From SSSZ01 sp016790965 (GTDB taxonomy: Bacteria > Pseudomonadota > Gammaproteobacteria > Burkholderiales > Rhodocyclaceae), in contig JAEUNZ010000012.1 of the NCBI GenBank assembly GCA_016790965.1, forward strand, positions 62,001 to 126,000: a stretch of 64,000 nucleotides of DNA, given 5' to 3'. The translations under genes were made by a program, and so were the position numbers. Within the stretch, counting starts at the first letter, position 1, and every line of letters starts with the position of its first letter. The notes under the pieces were generated by a model. It saw only the letters and a program-made list of their open reading frames with translations. It had not been told where the DNA came from and made no database searches. Below are positions 47,029-54,722 of the stretch, one piece after another.

Positions 47029-48876
47029 TTACAGGCCGAGTCGCGCCCGGGTTTCAGCGGTGGGCACACCCTCGGCGTCCCAACCACGCACCTGGTAGTA
47101 CAGGGGCAACATCTTGTCGATGCCGCTGACCACACCCTTGGCCGGACCCGTCTTGCACGGCTCGGTCTTGAGCCGCTTCGGCAGGTCGTCATCCTTCCTC
47201 GTGAAACCGGCCTTGAGGTTGTACAGGCGCTCGAGATTGTAGATGCGCTCGCCCATGAGGGTCATCTTCTCCATGGACCAGTCGCCTTCGCAGGCGGCCT
47301 GGACCTGGGGCTGCACGTCGGCCACCGACCAGGCGAAGGAGGTGAAGAGGCAGACGCCGGCCGCGTCGAACACCGTGGTGGCGTCCTGGAAGGCCTTGAC
47401 CAGTTCGGGCTTGCCTTCGGTGGCGGTGGGCTCGGTCTTGACCGGAATGCCCAGCACTTCGGAAGCCACGGTGTAGCCCCGCACATGGCAGGCCCCGCGA
47501 TTGGAGGTGGCGTAATTGAGACCGATGCCCTGGATGCCGCGACCGTCGTAGGCGGGGAATTCCAGGCCCTTGACGCTCATGGTCAGGTCGGGATGGCCGT
47601 ACTTGGCGGTCAGTCGCTTGGAGCCCTGGCCGAGAATTTTGCCGAAGCCTTCGCCGCGGGCGGTGATTTCGGCCAGGTAAGCCAGGGCCTTGGCGGAGCC
47701 GAAGGGTGAATCCATCCCCAACTCTTCCTTGGTGATGACGCCCATTTCGTAGAGTTCCATGACCGCACCGACGGTGGCACCGAAGGTGATGGGGTCCATG
47801 CCGTCTTCGTTGCACAGCATGTTGGCGTACTGGAGCGCTTCCAGATCGCCGACGCCATTGGCGGCGCCCAGGGCCCAGGCAGCTTCATACTCCAGACCGC
47901 CCGAGGCGCCCCAGTACTGCGGCTTGTTCTCGACGGTGAAGTGCCCCTTGTCCATCTGCGACACGCGGCCGCAGGCAATTGTGCAGCCGAAACAGGCCTG
48001 GTTGGTGACCAGATGCTTTTTACCGTCGGTGGGACGCACTTCGTGCATGGCTTCGGCGGAAATCTTGGAGGCTTCCTCGAATTGCACGTCGCGGTGGTTG
48101 CGGGTGGGCAGGGCGCCGATTTCGTTGATCACGTTCATCAACACCTGGGTGCCGTAGGTGGGCAGGCCCTGGCCGGTGACGGCGTTGTCCTTGAGCACTT
48201 TCTTGGCGGCATCGGAGGCCTGCTTGAATTCACCGTAGTTCTTGATGCCGGAAACCCCCTTGGTGCCGCGCAGGGCGACGGCCTTGAGGTTCTTGGAGCC
48301 CATCACCGCGCCGACGCCGGAGCGGCCGGCGGCCCGGTGCAGGTCGTTGACGATGCAGGAGAAGAGCACCAAGTTCTCACCGGCACGGCCGATGGACGAC
48401 ACGCGGATCTGCGGATCCTGGTGGGCCGTCTTGATCATCTCTTCGGTTTCCCAGCAAGTCTTGCCCCACAGGTGGGAGGCGTCGCGCAGTTCGGCGGTGT
48501 CGTTCTCGACGTAAAGATAGACAGGCTTGGGGGACTTGCCTTCAAAAATGATCATGTCCCAGCCGGCGAACTTCATTTCGGCGCCGAAGAAGCCACCGGA
48601 ATTGGAGCAGGCGATGGCGTTGGTCAGCGGACCCTTGGTGATGACCGTGTAGCGGCCGCCGGTGGAGGCCATGGTGCCGGTAAGGGGGCCGGTGGCCATG
48701 ATCATCTTGTTCTCGGGGGAGAGGGGATCGACCTTGGGGTCGGTTTCCTCGTACAGATACTTGGTGCCCAGGCCCCGGGAGCCAAGGTACTCGTCGGCCC
48801 ACTTCATGTTCAGGGGTTCGGGGGTGCAGGTGCCCGCGGTCAGGTTCACGCGGAGGATTTTTCTGTTCCAGCTCAT
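47029..48876 (-). CDS. aorB: Tungsten-containing aldehyde:ferredoxin oxidoreductase, catalytic subunit (AorB)
   Basis: A 615-residue enzyme that oxidises aldehydes to acids at a tungsten bis-pterin centre. The N-terminal domain has ILRVNLTAGTCTPEP, GSRGLGTKYLYEE and GPLTGTMASTGGRYTVITKG with GPLTNAIACSNSGGFFGAEM. The [4Fe-4S] ligands are CFGCTIAC near residue 290 and the distant Cys in DAAGVCLFTSF. Pterin-binding segments include AAGRSGVGAVMGSKNLKAVA and GGLEYEAAWALG. ATG 48876 has AAGGAG eight nt upstream. It is 11 nt downstream of aorA. The bacterial form serves in phenylacetaldehyde and benzaldehyde oxidation; actual substrates here are not shown. Confidence 0.96.
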   Translation of the reverse strand: MSWNRKILRVNLTAGTCTPEPLNMKWADEYLGSRGLGTKYLYEETDPKVDPLSPENKMIMATGPLTGTMASTGGRYTVITKGPLTNAIACSNSGGFFGAEMKFAGWDMIIFEGKSPKPVYLYVENDTAELRDASHLWGKTCWETEEMIKTAHQDPQIRVSSIGRAGENLVLFSCIVNDLHRAAGRSGVGAVMGSKNLKAVALRGTKGVSGIKNYGEFKQASDAAKKVLKDNAVTGQGLPTYGTQVLMNVINEIGALPTRNHRDVQFEEASKISAEAMHEVRPTDGKKHLVTNQACFGCTIACGRVSQMDKGHFTVENKPQYWGASGGLEYEAAWALGAANGVGDLEALQYANMLCNEDGMDPITFGATVGAVMELYEMGVITKEELGMDSPFGSAKALAYLAEITARGEGFGKILGQGSKRLTAKYGHPDLTMSVKGLEFPAYDGRGIQGIGLNYATSNRGACHVRGYTVASEVLGIPVKTEPTATEGKPELVKAFQDATTVFDAAGVCLFTSFAWSVADVQPQVQAACEGDWSMEKMTLMGERIYNLERLYNLKAGFTRKDDDLPKRLKTEPCKTGPAKGVVSGIDKMLPLYYQVRGWDAEGVPTAETRARLGL

Positions 48877-48887
48877 GCTTGTTCTCC

Positions 48888-49361
48888 TTAGGCAGCGGCG
48901 GCGGGAAGGGACTTGGCAGCCCAGGCGCGCATGCGGTCGAGGCCAGTGCCTTCCGAGTCGATATAGGTGATGGCGCCGGTGGGGCAGGCCTTGGCGCACT
49001 CGGGGTCGCCGCCGCACAGATCGCACTTGTGGACCTTGCCGACGTCAGCCATGTAGTTGATGGTGCCGAAGGGGCAGGAAATGGTGCACACCTTGCAGCC
49101 GACGCAGGTCGCTTCCTTGACAATCTTGGCGCCGGTGGCCGAATCGATGACGATGGCCTCGACCGGGCACGAGTGCATACACCAGGCGTCGGAGCACTGG
49201 GTGCAGGTGTAGGGCACCTTGCGGCCCTCGTGCTCGAAATTGAAAACCTTGATGCGGGACTTTGCGGGATTGACGATCCCCGTGTGCTCAAATGAGCAGG
49301 CCATCTCGCACTGCAGACACCCCGTGCATTTGACGGGGTCGATGTGAAGCGACTTTTGCAT
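48888..49361 (-). CDS. aorA: AOR electron-transfer subunit with four [4Fe-4S] clusters (AorA)
   Basis: A 157-residue polyferredoxin-like protein. Four cysteine groups are visible: CTGCLQCEMAC (~12), CTQCSDAWCMHSCP (~52), CVGCKVCTISCP (~87), CDLCGGDPECAKACP (~112), the pattern of the DMSO-reductase/AOR small subunits. It carries electrons between the tungsten subunit and the flavoprotein and may polymerise as reported for the family. The start ATG 49361 has GAGGAG upstream and lies 84 nt downstream of the predicted sigma-54 start. Confidence 0.94.
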   Translation of the reverse strand: MQKSLHIDPVKCTGCLQCEMACSFEHTGIVNPAKSRIKVFNFEHEGRKVPYTCTQCSDAWCMHSCPVEAIVIDSATGAKIVKEATCVGCKVCTISCPFGTINYMADVGKVHKCDLCGGDPECAKACPTGAITYIDSEGTGLDRMRAWAAKSLPAAAA

Positions 49362-49455
49362 GACGTCTCCTCGACAGTATTGTTCGGAACGCTGATGAGA
49401 AACCGCGGGAGACGGGTCACGGAGAACGCGGCCGCGGTTTGGGACAAATCAGGGG

Positions 49456-49471
49456 TGCAAAAATTATGCCC
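49456..49471 (-). promoter_or_regulatory. Predicted sigma-54-type promoter of the aor cluster
   Basis: Minus strand GGGCATAATTTTTGCA fits TGGCAC-N5-TTGCW with the invariant GG and GC at the correct 12-base offset; the mismatches are G for T at the first base and T for C in the -24 box. The expected start is near 49445. A sigma-70 reading with CATAAT as -10 has no good -35, so sigma-54 is preferred but unproven. Confidence 0.55.
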
Positions 49472-49560
49472 CAAATTTGCCGGTGCAAGCGAACTATCGC
49501 TCCTTTTCTTGCAATTTGCGCTCAGGTGCAGTTTTTCCCCCATTAGAACGGCAGCGGCAG

Positions 49561-49592
49561 GGGTTGAGCGCTGCGAGCAGAATGCTCAACCC
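49561..49592. promoter_or_regulatory. Palindrome upstream of aor promoter, candidate activator site
   Basis: GGGTTGAGC at 49561-49569 and GCTCAACCC at 49584-49592 are perfect 9-bp inverted repeats separated by 14 nt. It lies 90-120 bp upstream of the predicted sigma-54 promoter, the place for an enhancer-binding protein. The rest of the 400-nt gap between pgpA and aorA is AT-richer than its surroundings and holds no gene; a smaller dyad ATGCA-N6-TGCAT lies at 49703-49718. Confidence 0.5.
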
Positions 49593-49761
49593 TGGAGCAT
49601 CTGTCAAATTTCGCAGCAACCCTGGCAGTGCCTAATCCCATGATTAGATCAGGGTTTCAAGTCGTCTTTTCTAAACACCTTGCGCCTTGGTCGCGACAAC
49701 CCATGCATATAAGTGCATAGGCGGCGGCATTTTTCGGTCCTGGTCCCCGTTCAGCCGCGAA

Positions 49762-50250
49762 TTACCCCAGCAGCGCTTTCAGTGCCGCGACAACCAGCAA
49801 GGTATATCCTGCCGCCACGGCATCGTCGGCCATAACGCCGAAACCGTTCTTGACGTGCTGATCGAAGTACCTGGCCGGCTGGGGCTTGACGATGTCGAAG
49901 AAGCGAAAGAGGGCGAAGGCGACTGCCTGCCACAGTATCCCGGTCGGCGTCAGCAGCAGCACGATCCAGAAGGGAACGATCTCATCCCACACGATGCTGC
50001 CGTGGTCGGGATCGCCCAGGCTGCGGCCGGCAGTGTCGATGGCCCAGAAACCGACTACGTAGGCGAGCACGAAGGCGATTCCCAACTGCACTTCGCTGCA
50101 ATAGGGGCGAAAGAGGACGAAACTGAGCCAGGCGAAGAGCGTTCCGACAGTGCCGGGCGCCCACTGGGAGAGGCCGCTGCCGCAGCCGCAGGCGATGAAG
50201 TGGGCCGGGTGGGCGAAGAGGAAGCGCAGGCTGGGCGGGGTGTCGGCCAT
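49762..50250 (-). CDS. pgpA: Phosphatidylglycerophosphatase A
   Basis: A 162-residue inner-membrane enzyme that dephosphorylates phosphatidylglycerophosphate to phosphatidylglycerol. Signatures CGSGLSQWAPGTVGTLFAWL, IVWDEIVPFWIVL (catalytic acid residues, DE), FRFFDIVKPQPARYFDQ and GVMADDAVAAGYT are those of the PgpA family; about four hydrophobic segments are present. It follows thiL by 3 nt, the standard thiL-pgpA order. Confidence 0.95.
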   Translation of the reverse strand: MADTPPSLRFLFAHPAHFIACGCGSGLSQWAPGTVGTLFAWLSFVLFRPYCSEVQLGIAFVLAYVVGFWAIDTAGRSLGDPDHGSIVWDEIVPFWIVLLLTPTGILWQAVAFALFRFFDIVKPQPARYFDQHVKNGFGVMADDAVAAGYTLLVVAALKALLG

Positions 50251-50253
50251 ATC

Positions 50254-51225
50254 TCAGGCGCTCGGAAAGTGGTCGTAGCCCTGATGGTCAAAGGCGATGG
50301 GTTGACCATCCGGGTCGAAGACGGTCACGCCGCCCGCCGGGCCGGCCTGCATTTCGCCGATGCACCACAGGGGCAGTTCCAGGTCGGCGGCGATCTTGCC
50401 AATGGCCAGTCTCTGGTCGGTCGGGGCGGTGAAGCACAGTTCGTAGTCGTCGCCCCCCGCCAGTTGAGCGTCCAGGGCCAGGGCCCGGGGGATGGCGTCT
50501 GGCGTCTGCCCCTTGGGCAGGTGGGGCAGCTGGACGAGGCGCACCGCGGCGGCCAGACCCGAACGCTCGGCAATATGGCGCAGATCGGCCAGGAGGCCGT
50601 CGGAAACATCGATGGCGGCACTGGCGATGCCGCGCAGCGCCAGACCCAGGCTCACGCGGGGCTGGGGCTTTTCCAGGGCAGCGAGGCACAGCCGGCGCCA
50701 GGGCTCGGGGAGTTCCGCCTTGCCCTTCAGGTGGGCGAGGCCGAGGCCAGCCAGACCCGGCCGGCCGGAGACCCAGATGTCGTCGTGGAGGCGGGCGCCA
50801 CCCCGGCGCAGGGCCTGGCAGGGAGGTACCTCGCCCAGGGCGGTGATGCAGAGACTGAGCGGGCCGCGGGTGGTGTCGCCGCCCACCACATCGACGCCGA
50901 AAGCCCTGGCACAGGCAAAGAAACCCTCGGCGAAGGCGGCGATCCAGGCCTCGTCGGCAGCGGGCAGGCTGCCGGCCAGGGTCGCCCAGCGCGGCAGGGC
51001 GCCCATGGCGGCCAAGTCGGAGACGTTGACCGCCAGAGCCTTCCAACCCAGGTTGCGGGGGTCGGTATCGGGGAAGAAATGGGTGCCGGCCACCAGCATG
51101 TCGGTTGTGACGGCCAGTTCCATGCCCGGGGTCGGGGCCAGCAGGGCGCAGTCGTCACCGGGGCCGAGGACGGCCCCCGGCGTGGGCCGCGTGAAGTAGC
51201 GGTCGATGAGGGCGAATTCGGACAC
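50254..51225 (-). CDS. thiL: Thiamine-monophosphate kinase
   Basis: A 323-residue enzyme phosphorylating thiamine monophosphate to the active cofactor. The PurM-like fold is seen in LGPGDDCALLAPTPGMELAV, TTDMLVAGTHFFPDTDPRNL, GWKALAVNVSDLAAMGALPR, VDVVGGDTTRGPLSL and AAIDVSDGLLADLRHIAERS, with AGGDDYELCFTAP near the end. All metal- and ATP-binding Asp residues are present. It begins just after an inverted-repeat element that separates it from nusB. Confidence 0.96.
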   Translation of the reverse strand: MSEFALIDRYFTRPTPGAVLGPGDDCALLAPTPGMELAVTTDMLVAGTHFFPDTDPRNLGWKALAVNVSDLAAMGALPRWATLAGSLPAADEAWIAAFAEGFFACARAFGVDVVGGDTTRGPLSLCITALGEVPPCQALRRGGARLHDDIWVSGRPGLAGLGLAHLKGKAELPEPWRRLCLAALEKPQPRVSLGLALRGIASAAIDVSDGLLADLRHIAERSGLAAAVRLVQLPHLPKGQTPDAIPRALALDAQLAGGDDYELCFTAPTDQRLAIGKIAADLELPLWCIGEMQAGPAGGVTVFDPDGQPIAFDHQGYDHFPSA

Positions 51226-51235
51226 GCCGTCCCCT

Positions 51236-51324
51236 TCAGTGCCTGGGGATTCCTGGGGCGCGCCCGAGCGGGCGCACTTGGGTCAGGTGAGCGGGGGCGA
51301 AGGGAATTTTCACGGGCGCTCAGC
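51236..51324. repeat. Short, internally deleted copy of the 38005 inverted-repeat element
   Basis: This ~89-nt segment carries CCCGAGCGGGCGCA and GAGCGGGGGCGAAGGGAATT, aligning with the right ~60 nt of the element at 38005-38170, and begins with a degenerate inverted copy of its own end (CAGTGCCTGGGGATTC against GAATTTTCACGGGCGCTCA, approximate). The middle is missing. It fills the gap between nusB and thiL and contains the nusB stop codon. Confidence 0.7.
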
Positions 51325-51799
51325 GGCGAGGCTTCTTGGCTTCGATTTCGACCGTCCGCAGGTCGGCGGCCAGCTTGTCCAGAACTCCGTTCACGTACTT
51401 GTGGCCGTCGGTGCCGCCGAAGGCCTTGGCCAGTTCGATGGCCTCGTTGATGATGACGCGGTAGGGCGTTTCCGGGTGGTGATTCAGCTCGAAGGCGCCG
51501 ATGAGCAGGACCGAAGCCTCGACGGGGGAAAGCTCGTCGAAGCCGCGGTCGATGTGGGCGCCGATCTGGCCGGCTAGGGTTTCCCGCTGCGCGAGGACTC
51601 CCCGCACGAGTTTCTGGCAGAAAACCTTGTCGGCTCTCTCGAAGCCTTCGAGCTCCGGCAGATGGGCTTCGATAGCGGCTTCGTCCTGACCGCCGACCCG
51701 CCACTGGTAGAGGCCCTGCAGGGCGAATTCCCGTGCCCGGCGGCGGGCGGACTTGGCGGGCGCCTTGGCGGTGCCGGATTCCTGGGGCTTAGCGGTCAT
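51320..51799 (-). CDS. nusB: Transcription antitermination factor NusB
   Basis: A 159-residue all-helical RNA-binding protein that with NusE binds boxA for rRNA antitermination. Signatures are ARRRAREFALQGLYQWRVGG and LSPVEASVLLIGAFELNHHP, PYRVIINEAIELAKAFGGTD, GHKYVNGVLDKLAADLR. The first ~18 residues form a basic, Ala/Lys-rich extension. Its start overlaps ribH by 11 nt, the usual ribH-nusB coupling. Confidence 0.96.
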   Translation of the reverse strand: MTAKPQESGTAKAPAKSARRRAREFALQGLYQWRVGGQDEAAIEAHLPELEGFERADKVFCQKLVRGVLAQRETLAGQIGAHIDRGFDELSPVEASVLLIGAFELNHHPETPYRVIINEAIELAKAFGGTDGHKYVNGVLDKLAADLRTVEIEAKKPRR

Positions 51800-52268
51800 C
51801 GGTGAGGGCTTTCAGAAGATTGGCCATCTCGACGGCGGCCTGGGCGCAATCACTGCCCTTGGGTTGCATGCGCGCCAGGGCCTGGTCGTCGTTTTCGCAG
51901 GTAAGAATGCCGTTGGCCACTGGTACGCCGGTGTCGAGTTGCACCTCCATCACCGCCCGGCAGGCGTCGTTGGACACCACCTCAAAGTGGTAGGTCTCGC
52001 CGCGAATGACCGCCCCCAGGGCGATGAGGGCGTCGTATCTGCCGCTCTGGGCCATGGTCTGCAACACCAGAGGGATTTCCAGTGCACCCGGCACGGTGGC
52101 AATGGCCATGTCGGTATCGGCCACCCCCAGGCGCTTCAACTCGGCCACGCAGGCCGAGAGCAGTCCCTCGCCCACGTCCTGATTGAAGCGGCTCATGCAG
52201 ATGCCGACTTTGAGACCGGCGCCCTTGAGGTTGGTGTCGTATTCGTAGAGCTTGTCGAAGCGGGGCAT
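51789..52268 (-). CDS. ribH: 6,7-dimethyl-8-ribityllumazine synthase
   Basis: A 159-residue enzyme that condenses the pyrimidine intermediate with dihydroxybutanone phosphate, forming the penultimate riboflavin precursor; usually an icosahedral or decameric assembly. Motifs are VGICMSRFNQDVGEGLLSAC, VPGALEIPLVLQTMAQSGRY, LIALGAVIRGETYHFEVVSN and GVPVANGILTCENDDQAL. ATG 52268 overlaps the stop of the ribB gene by one base (TAATG). Confidence 0.97.
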   Translation of the reverse strand: MPRFDKLYEYDTNLKGAGLKVGICMSRFNQDVGEGLLSACVAELKRLGVADTDMAIATVPGALEIPLVLQTMAQSGRYDALIALGAVIRGETYHFEVVSNDACRAVMEVQLDTGVPVANGILTCENDDQALARMQPKGSDCAQAAVEMANLLKALTDDR

Positions 52269-53383
52269 TAGTTCAGTTCCGAGGGGCAGGTGACGAATCC
52301 TGTAACTTCGAGGTCGAAGCCGGTCATGGAGGGCATGCGGCGCGGGCTGGAGAGCAAGCGCATCTTGGTCACACCCAGGTCGCGCAGGATCTGGGCGCCG
52401 ATGCCATAGGTGCGAGGATCCCACTTCGCCTGACCCTTGGGGGCGTTTCCGGTGAGGCGGCTGAGCAGGGCCTCGCCGTCTTCCGGTCGGTGCATGAGAA
52501 CGATGACGCCATGGCCCCTTTGCGCCAGGGCGGCCTGGGCCTGGTCGATGGAAAAGGACTGTCGTTTGCTGCCCGGATCGAGGAAATCGAGGACCGACAG
52601 GGGCTCGTGCACCCGAACCAGGGTTTCCTCCCCGGCCGGGATGGTGCCTTTGACCAGGGCCAGATGGGTGGCGCCGGAGGCCCGGTCCACGTAGGCGTGG
52701 AGGACGAATTCCCCATGGGGAGTCTGGATGGGCTTGGCCGTGACCCGCTCCACCAACTTCTCGGACGCAGCCCGATAGTGGATGAGGTCGGAAATGGTGC
52801 CGATCTTGAGGCCGTGCTGCCGGGCAAACTCCAGCAGTTCGGGCAGGCGCGCCATGGTGCCGTCGTCATTCATGATCTCGCAGATGACGGACGCCGGCTC
52901 CAGGCCTGCCAAACCGGCCAGGTCGCAGCCCGCCTCGGTATGGCCGGCACGCACCAGCACGCCGCCTTCCCGGGCGGTGATGGGAAAGACGTGGCCGGGC
53001 TGGACGATGTCGTCGGCGGTGGCGTTCTTGGCCACGGCCACCTGGATGGTACGGGCCCGGTCGGCGGCGGAAATGCCCGTGGTGACTCCCTCGGCGGCCT
53101 CGATGGACACGGTGAAGGCGGTACCGTACACGGTGCCGTTGTTGCGCGCCATCTGGGTCAGGCCCAGTTTTTTGCAGCGGGCCAGGGTGAGGGTCAGGCA
53201 GATCAGTCCGCGGCCGAACTTGGCCATGAAATTGATCGCTTCCGGCGTGATGTGCTCGGCAGCCATGACCAGGTCGCCTTCGTTTTCGCGGTCTTCCTCG
53301 TCCACCAGGACGACCATGCGGCCGGCCTTCAATTCGGCGACGATCTCGTCGGTGGTGGAGATGGCGGGGTGCATCGGAGCCAT
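52268..53383 (-). CDS. ribB: 3,4-dihydroxy-2-butanone 4-phosphate synthase with degenerate GTP cyclohydrolase II domain (RibBX type)
   Basis: A 371-residue protein. The N-terminal ~205 residues are a complete DHBP synthase, with VDEEDRENEGDLVMAAEHIT, FMAKFGRGLICL and RAGHTEAGCDLAGLAGLEPA. The C-terminal ~160 residues follow the GCHII fold (VERVTAKPIQTPHGEFVLHA, LALVKGTIPAGEETLVRVHE, MPSMTGFDLEVTGFV) but lack the zinc ligands: where GCHII has ECLTGD and RCDC the sequence reads EPLSVLDFLDPGSKRQS. GTP cyclohydrolase II activity is therefore not expected, and a separate ribA should exist. Such RibBX proteins are known in proteobacteria. Confidence 0.93.
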   Translation of the reverse strand: MAPMHPAISTTDEIVAELKAGRMVVLVDEEDRENEGDLVMAAEHITPEAINFMAKFGRGLICLTLTLARCKKLGLTQMARNNGTVYGTAFTVSIEAAEGVTTGISAADRARTIQVAVAKNATADDIVQPGHVFPITAREGGVLVRAGHTEAGCDLAGLAGLEPASVICEIMNDDGTMARLPELLEFARQHGLKIGTISDLIHYRAASEKLVERVTAKPIQTPHGEFVLHAYVDRASGATHLALVKGTIPAGEETLVRVHEPLSVLDFLDPGSKRQSFSIDQAQAALAQRGHGVIVLMHRPEDGEALLSRLTGNAPKGQAKWDPRTYGIGAQILRDLGVTKMRLLSSPRRMPSMTGFDLEVTGFVTCPSELN

Positions 53384-53384
53384 G

Positions 53385-53975
53385 TCAGCTTTCCGGGTTC
53401 AGCAGTCGCTCGCAGTAGCGGGCAATGAGGTCCACCTCCAGATTCACCTTGCTGCCCGGTTGCAGGCGGTTGAGCGTGGTGCGTTCCAGGGTGTGGGGGA
53501 TTAGGTTGATGGTGAAGTCCGTTCCATTGACCGTGTTGGTGGTGAGGCTGGTTCCATCGACGGTGATTGACCCCTTGCGGGCGATGTACTTGGCCAGACC
53601 CTCCGGCGCCCGGATTTCCAGGAGGCGGTTGTCGCCCACCGGGTCGAAGCGCAGCACTTCGCCAACACCATCGACATGGCCGGAAACCAGATGGCCGCCG
53701 ACCACGTCGGCGAGGCGCAGCGCCTTTTCCAGATTGACCGGGCCGGGAGCGTGGAGGCCCACGGTGCAGGCGAGGGTTTCCGGCGAGACATCGACGCAGA
53801 ACTGCCCACCTTCCCGGGCCACCACGGTGAGGCAGACGCCGTTGTGGGCAATGGAATCGCCGAGAGCGACATCTGAGATATCCAGCCCGCCGGCCTCGAC
53901 GGTCAGCCGAAAGCCCGCCTCCCGGGGGGTGAGCTGGGTAATACGGCCGACGGCGGCGACAATGCCGGAAAACAT
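53385..53975 (-). CDS. ribE: Riboflavin synthase, alpha chain
   Basis: A 196-residue trimeric enzyme that dismutates two lumazines to riboflavin. It has two lumazine-binding repeats: MFSGIVAAVGRITQLTPREA with GDSIAHNGVCLTVVARE, and SGHVDGVGEVLRFDPVGDN with KGSITVDGTSLTTNTVNG. Length is normal. It heads the ribE-ribB-ribH-nusB unit, with ribB starting 1 nt after its stop. No FMN riboswitch is visible in the 223-nt space upstream. Confidence 0.96.
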   Translation of the reverse strand: MFSGIVAAVGRITQLTPREAGFRLTVEAGGLDISDVALGDSIAHNGVCLTVVAREGGQFCVDVSPETLACTVGLHAPGPVNLEKALRLADVVGGHLVSGHVDGVGEVLRFDPVGDNRLLEIRAPEGLAKYIARKGSITVDGTSLTTNTVNGTDFTINLIPHTLERTTLNRLQPGSKVNLEVDLIARYCERLLNPES

Positions 53976-54198
53976 GGGGATCCAGGGGGACTTGCAGAGA
54001 GGAGCCGGATTTTATCATGTCCCCCGCCGGGCCCGCCGGATCAGCGCTTCGCTTGGCACCAGCGGCGCAAATCCTTCATCCCATTTTGTTGCGCAGTCCG
54101 TGGAGCAGGCTAATAGCCCAAAATACCTATAGTGGGGCTAGGGGCTTTCTGCACTATAATTTCGGCACCCCCCCTTTTTCCGGTTCGCGTCGCCCCAG

Positions 54199-54672
54199 AT
54201 GGATCGCGACATCGTCGCCCCCGCCCTGCCCTGCCCCACCGGCCACGCCGAGATCGATCTCGAGCATAGCCTGCTCCTGGCCTGCGTGGACCGCTTAAAC
54301 ACGGTGTGCCGCATCCCCGACAGCCGCTGCAGTTGCCGCGATTGCCTGGTCAGGATGCAATCCGAGTGCCACGCCGATCTGGGCAACCTGCTCGGTGACC
54401 TGCTCATGTACCTGGTGGACCACTTCCGCACCGAGGAAACCCTCATGCGGTCCCACGGCGTCGCGCGCATCGCGCCGGATTTCTGCGAACGGCACAAGGA
54501 AGACCACGCGGCCATCGCCCTGACCATCCAGGAACTGACCGCCAGCCTGGATCCCTTGCAGACGGCCGATCTGGTGCGCCGCCTGCACCGCCTGCTGTCC
54601 TACTGGCTGCAGGACCACATCGCCCGCCACGACGCGGTGCTGGTGCGCTTTTTTCCCACCACCGCTGCTTAG
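54199..54672 (+). CDS. Bacteriohemerythrin with Cys-rich insert
   Basis: A 157-residue four-helix-bundle di-iron oxygen-binding protein. Ligand residues are visible in CPTGHAEIDLEHSLLL, VDHFRTEETLMR and CERHKEDHAAI. Between helices A and B the usual loop is replaced by a Cys-rich insert with the pattern C-x6-C-x-C-x2-C-x7-C (residues ~37-58). Hemerythrins store or sense oxygen, or deliver it to oxidases; the insert suggests redox or metal sensing, which is inference. A TATAAT box at 54155-54160 is a likely -10. It has no linked chemotaxis or GGDEF gene. Confidence 0.85.
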   Translation: MDRDIVAPALPCPTGHAEIDLEHSLLLACVDRLNTVCRIPDSRCSCRDCLVRMQSECHADLGNLLGDLLMYLVDHFRTEETLMRSHGVARIAPDFCERHKEDHAAIALTIQELTASLDPLQTADLVRRLHRLLSYWLQDHIARHDAVLVRFFPTTAA

Positions 54673-54722
54673 GGCGTGTTCACGGTAAGCGACGGACTGC
54701 CGGTACTGGGAGCACACCCTAG
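54670..54722. repeat. Small imperfect inverted repeat between convergent genes
   Basis: TAGGGCGTGTTC at 54670-54681 faces GAGCACACCCTA at the right end (10 of 12 paired). It fills the 50-nt gap between the convergent hemerythrin and small-membrane-protein genes and could act as a bidirectional transcription stop, though there is no T run. Confidence 0.45.

Noticed and set aside
49600..49640. Alternative sigma-54 promoter AGGCACTGCCAGGGTTGCT upstream of aorA
   Set aside because: The GG and GC elements are three bases too far apart for sigma-54.
53976..54198. FMN riboswitch upstream of ribE
   Set aside because: None of the conserved FMN-element segments is present in the leader on the minus strand.
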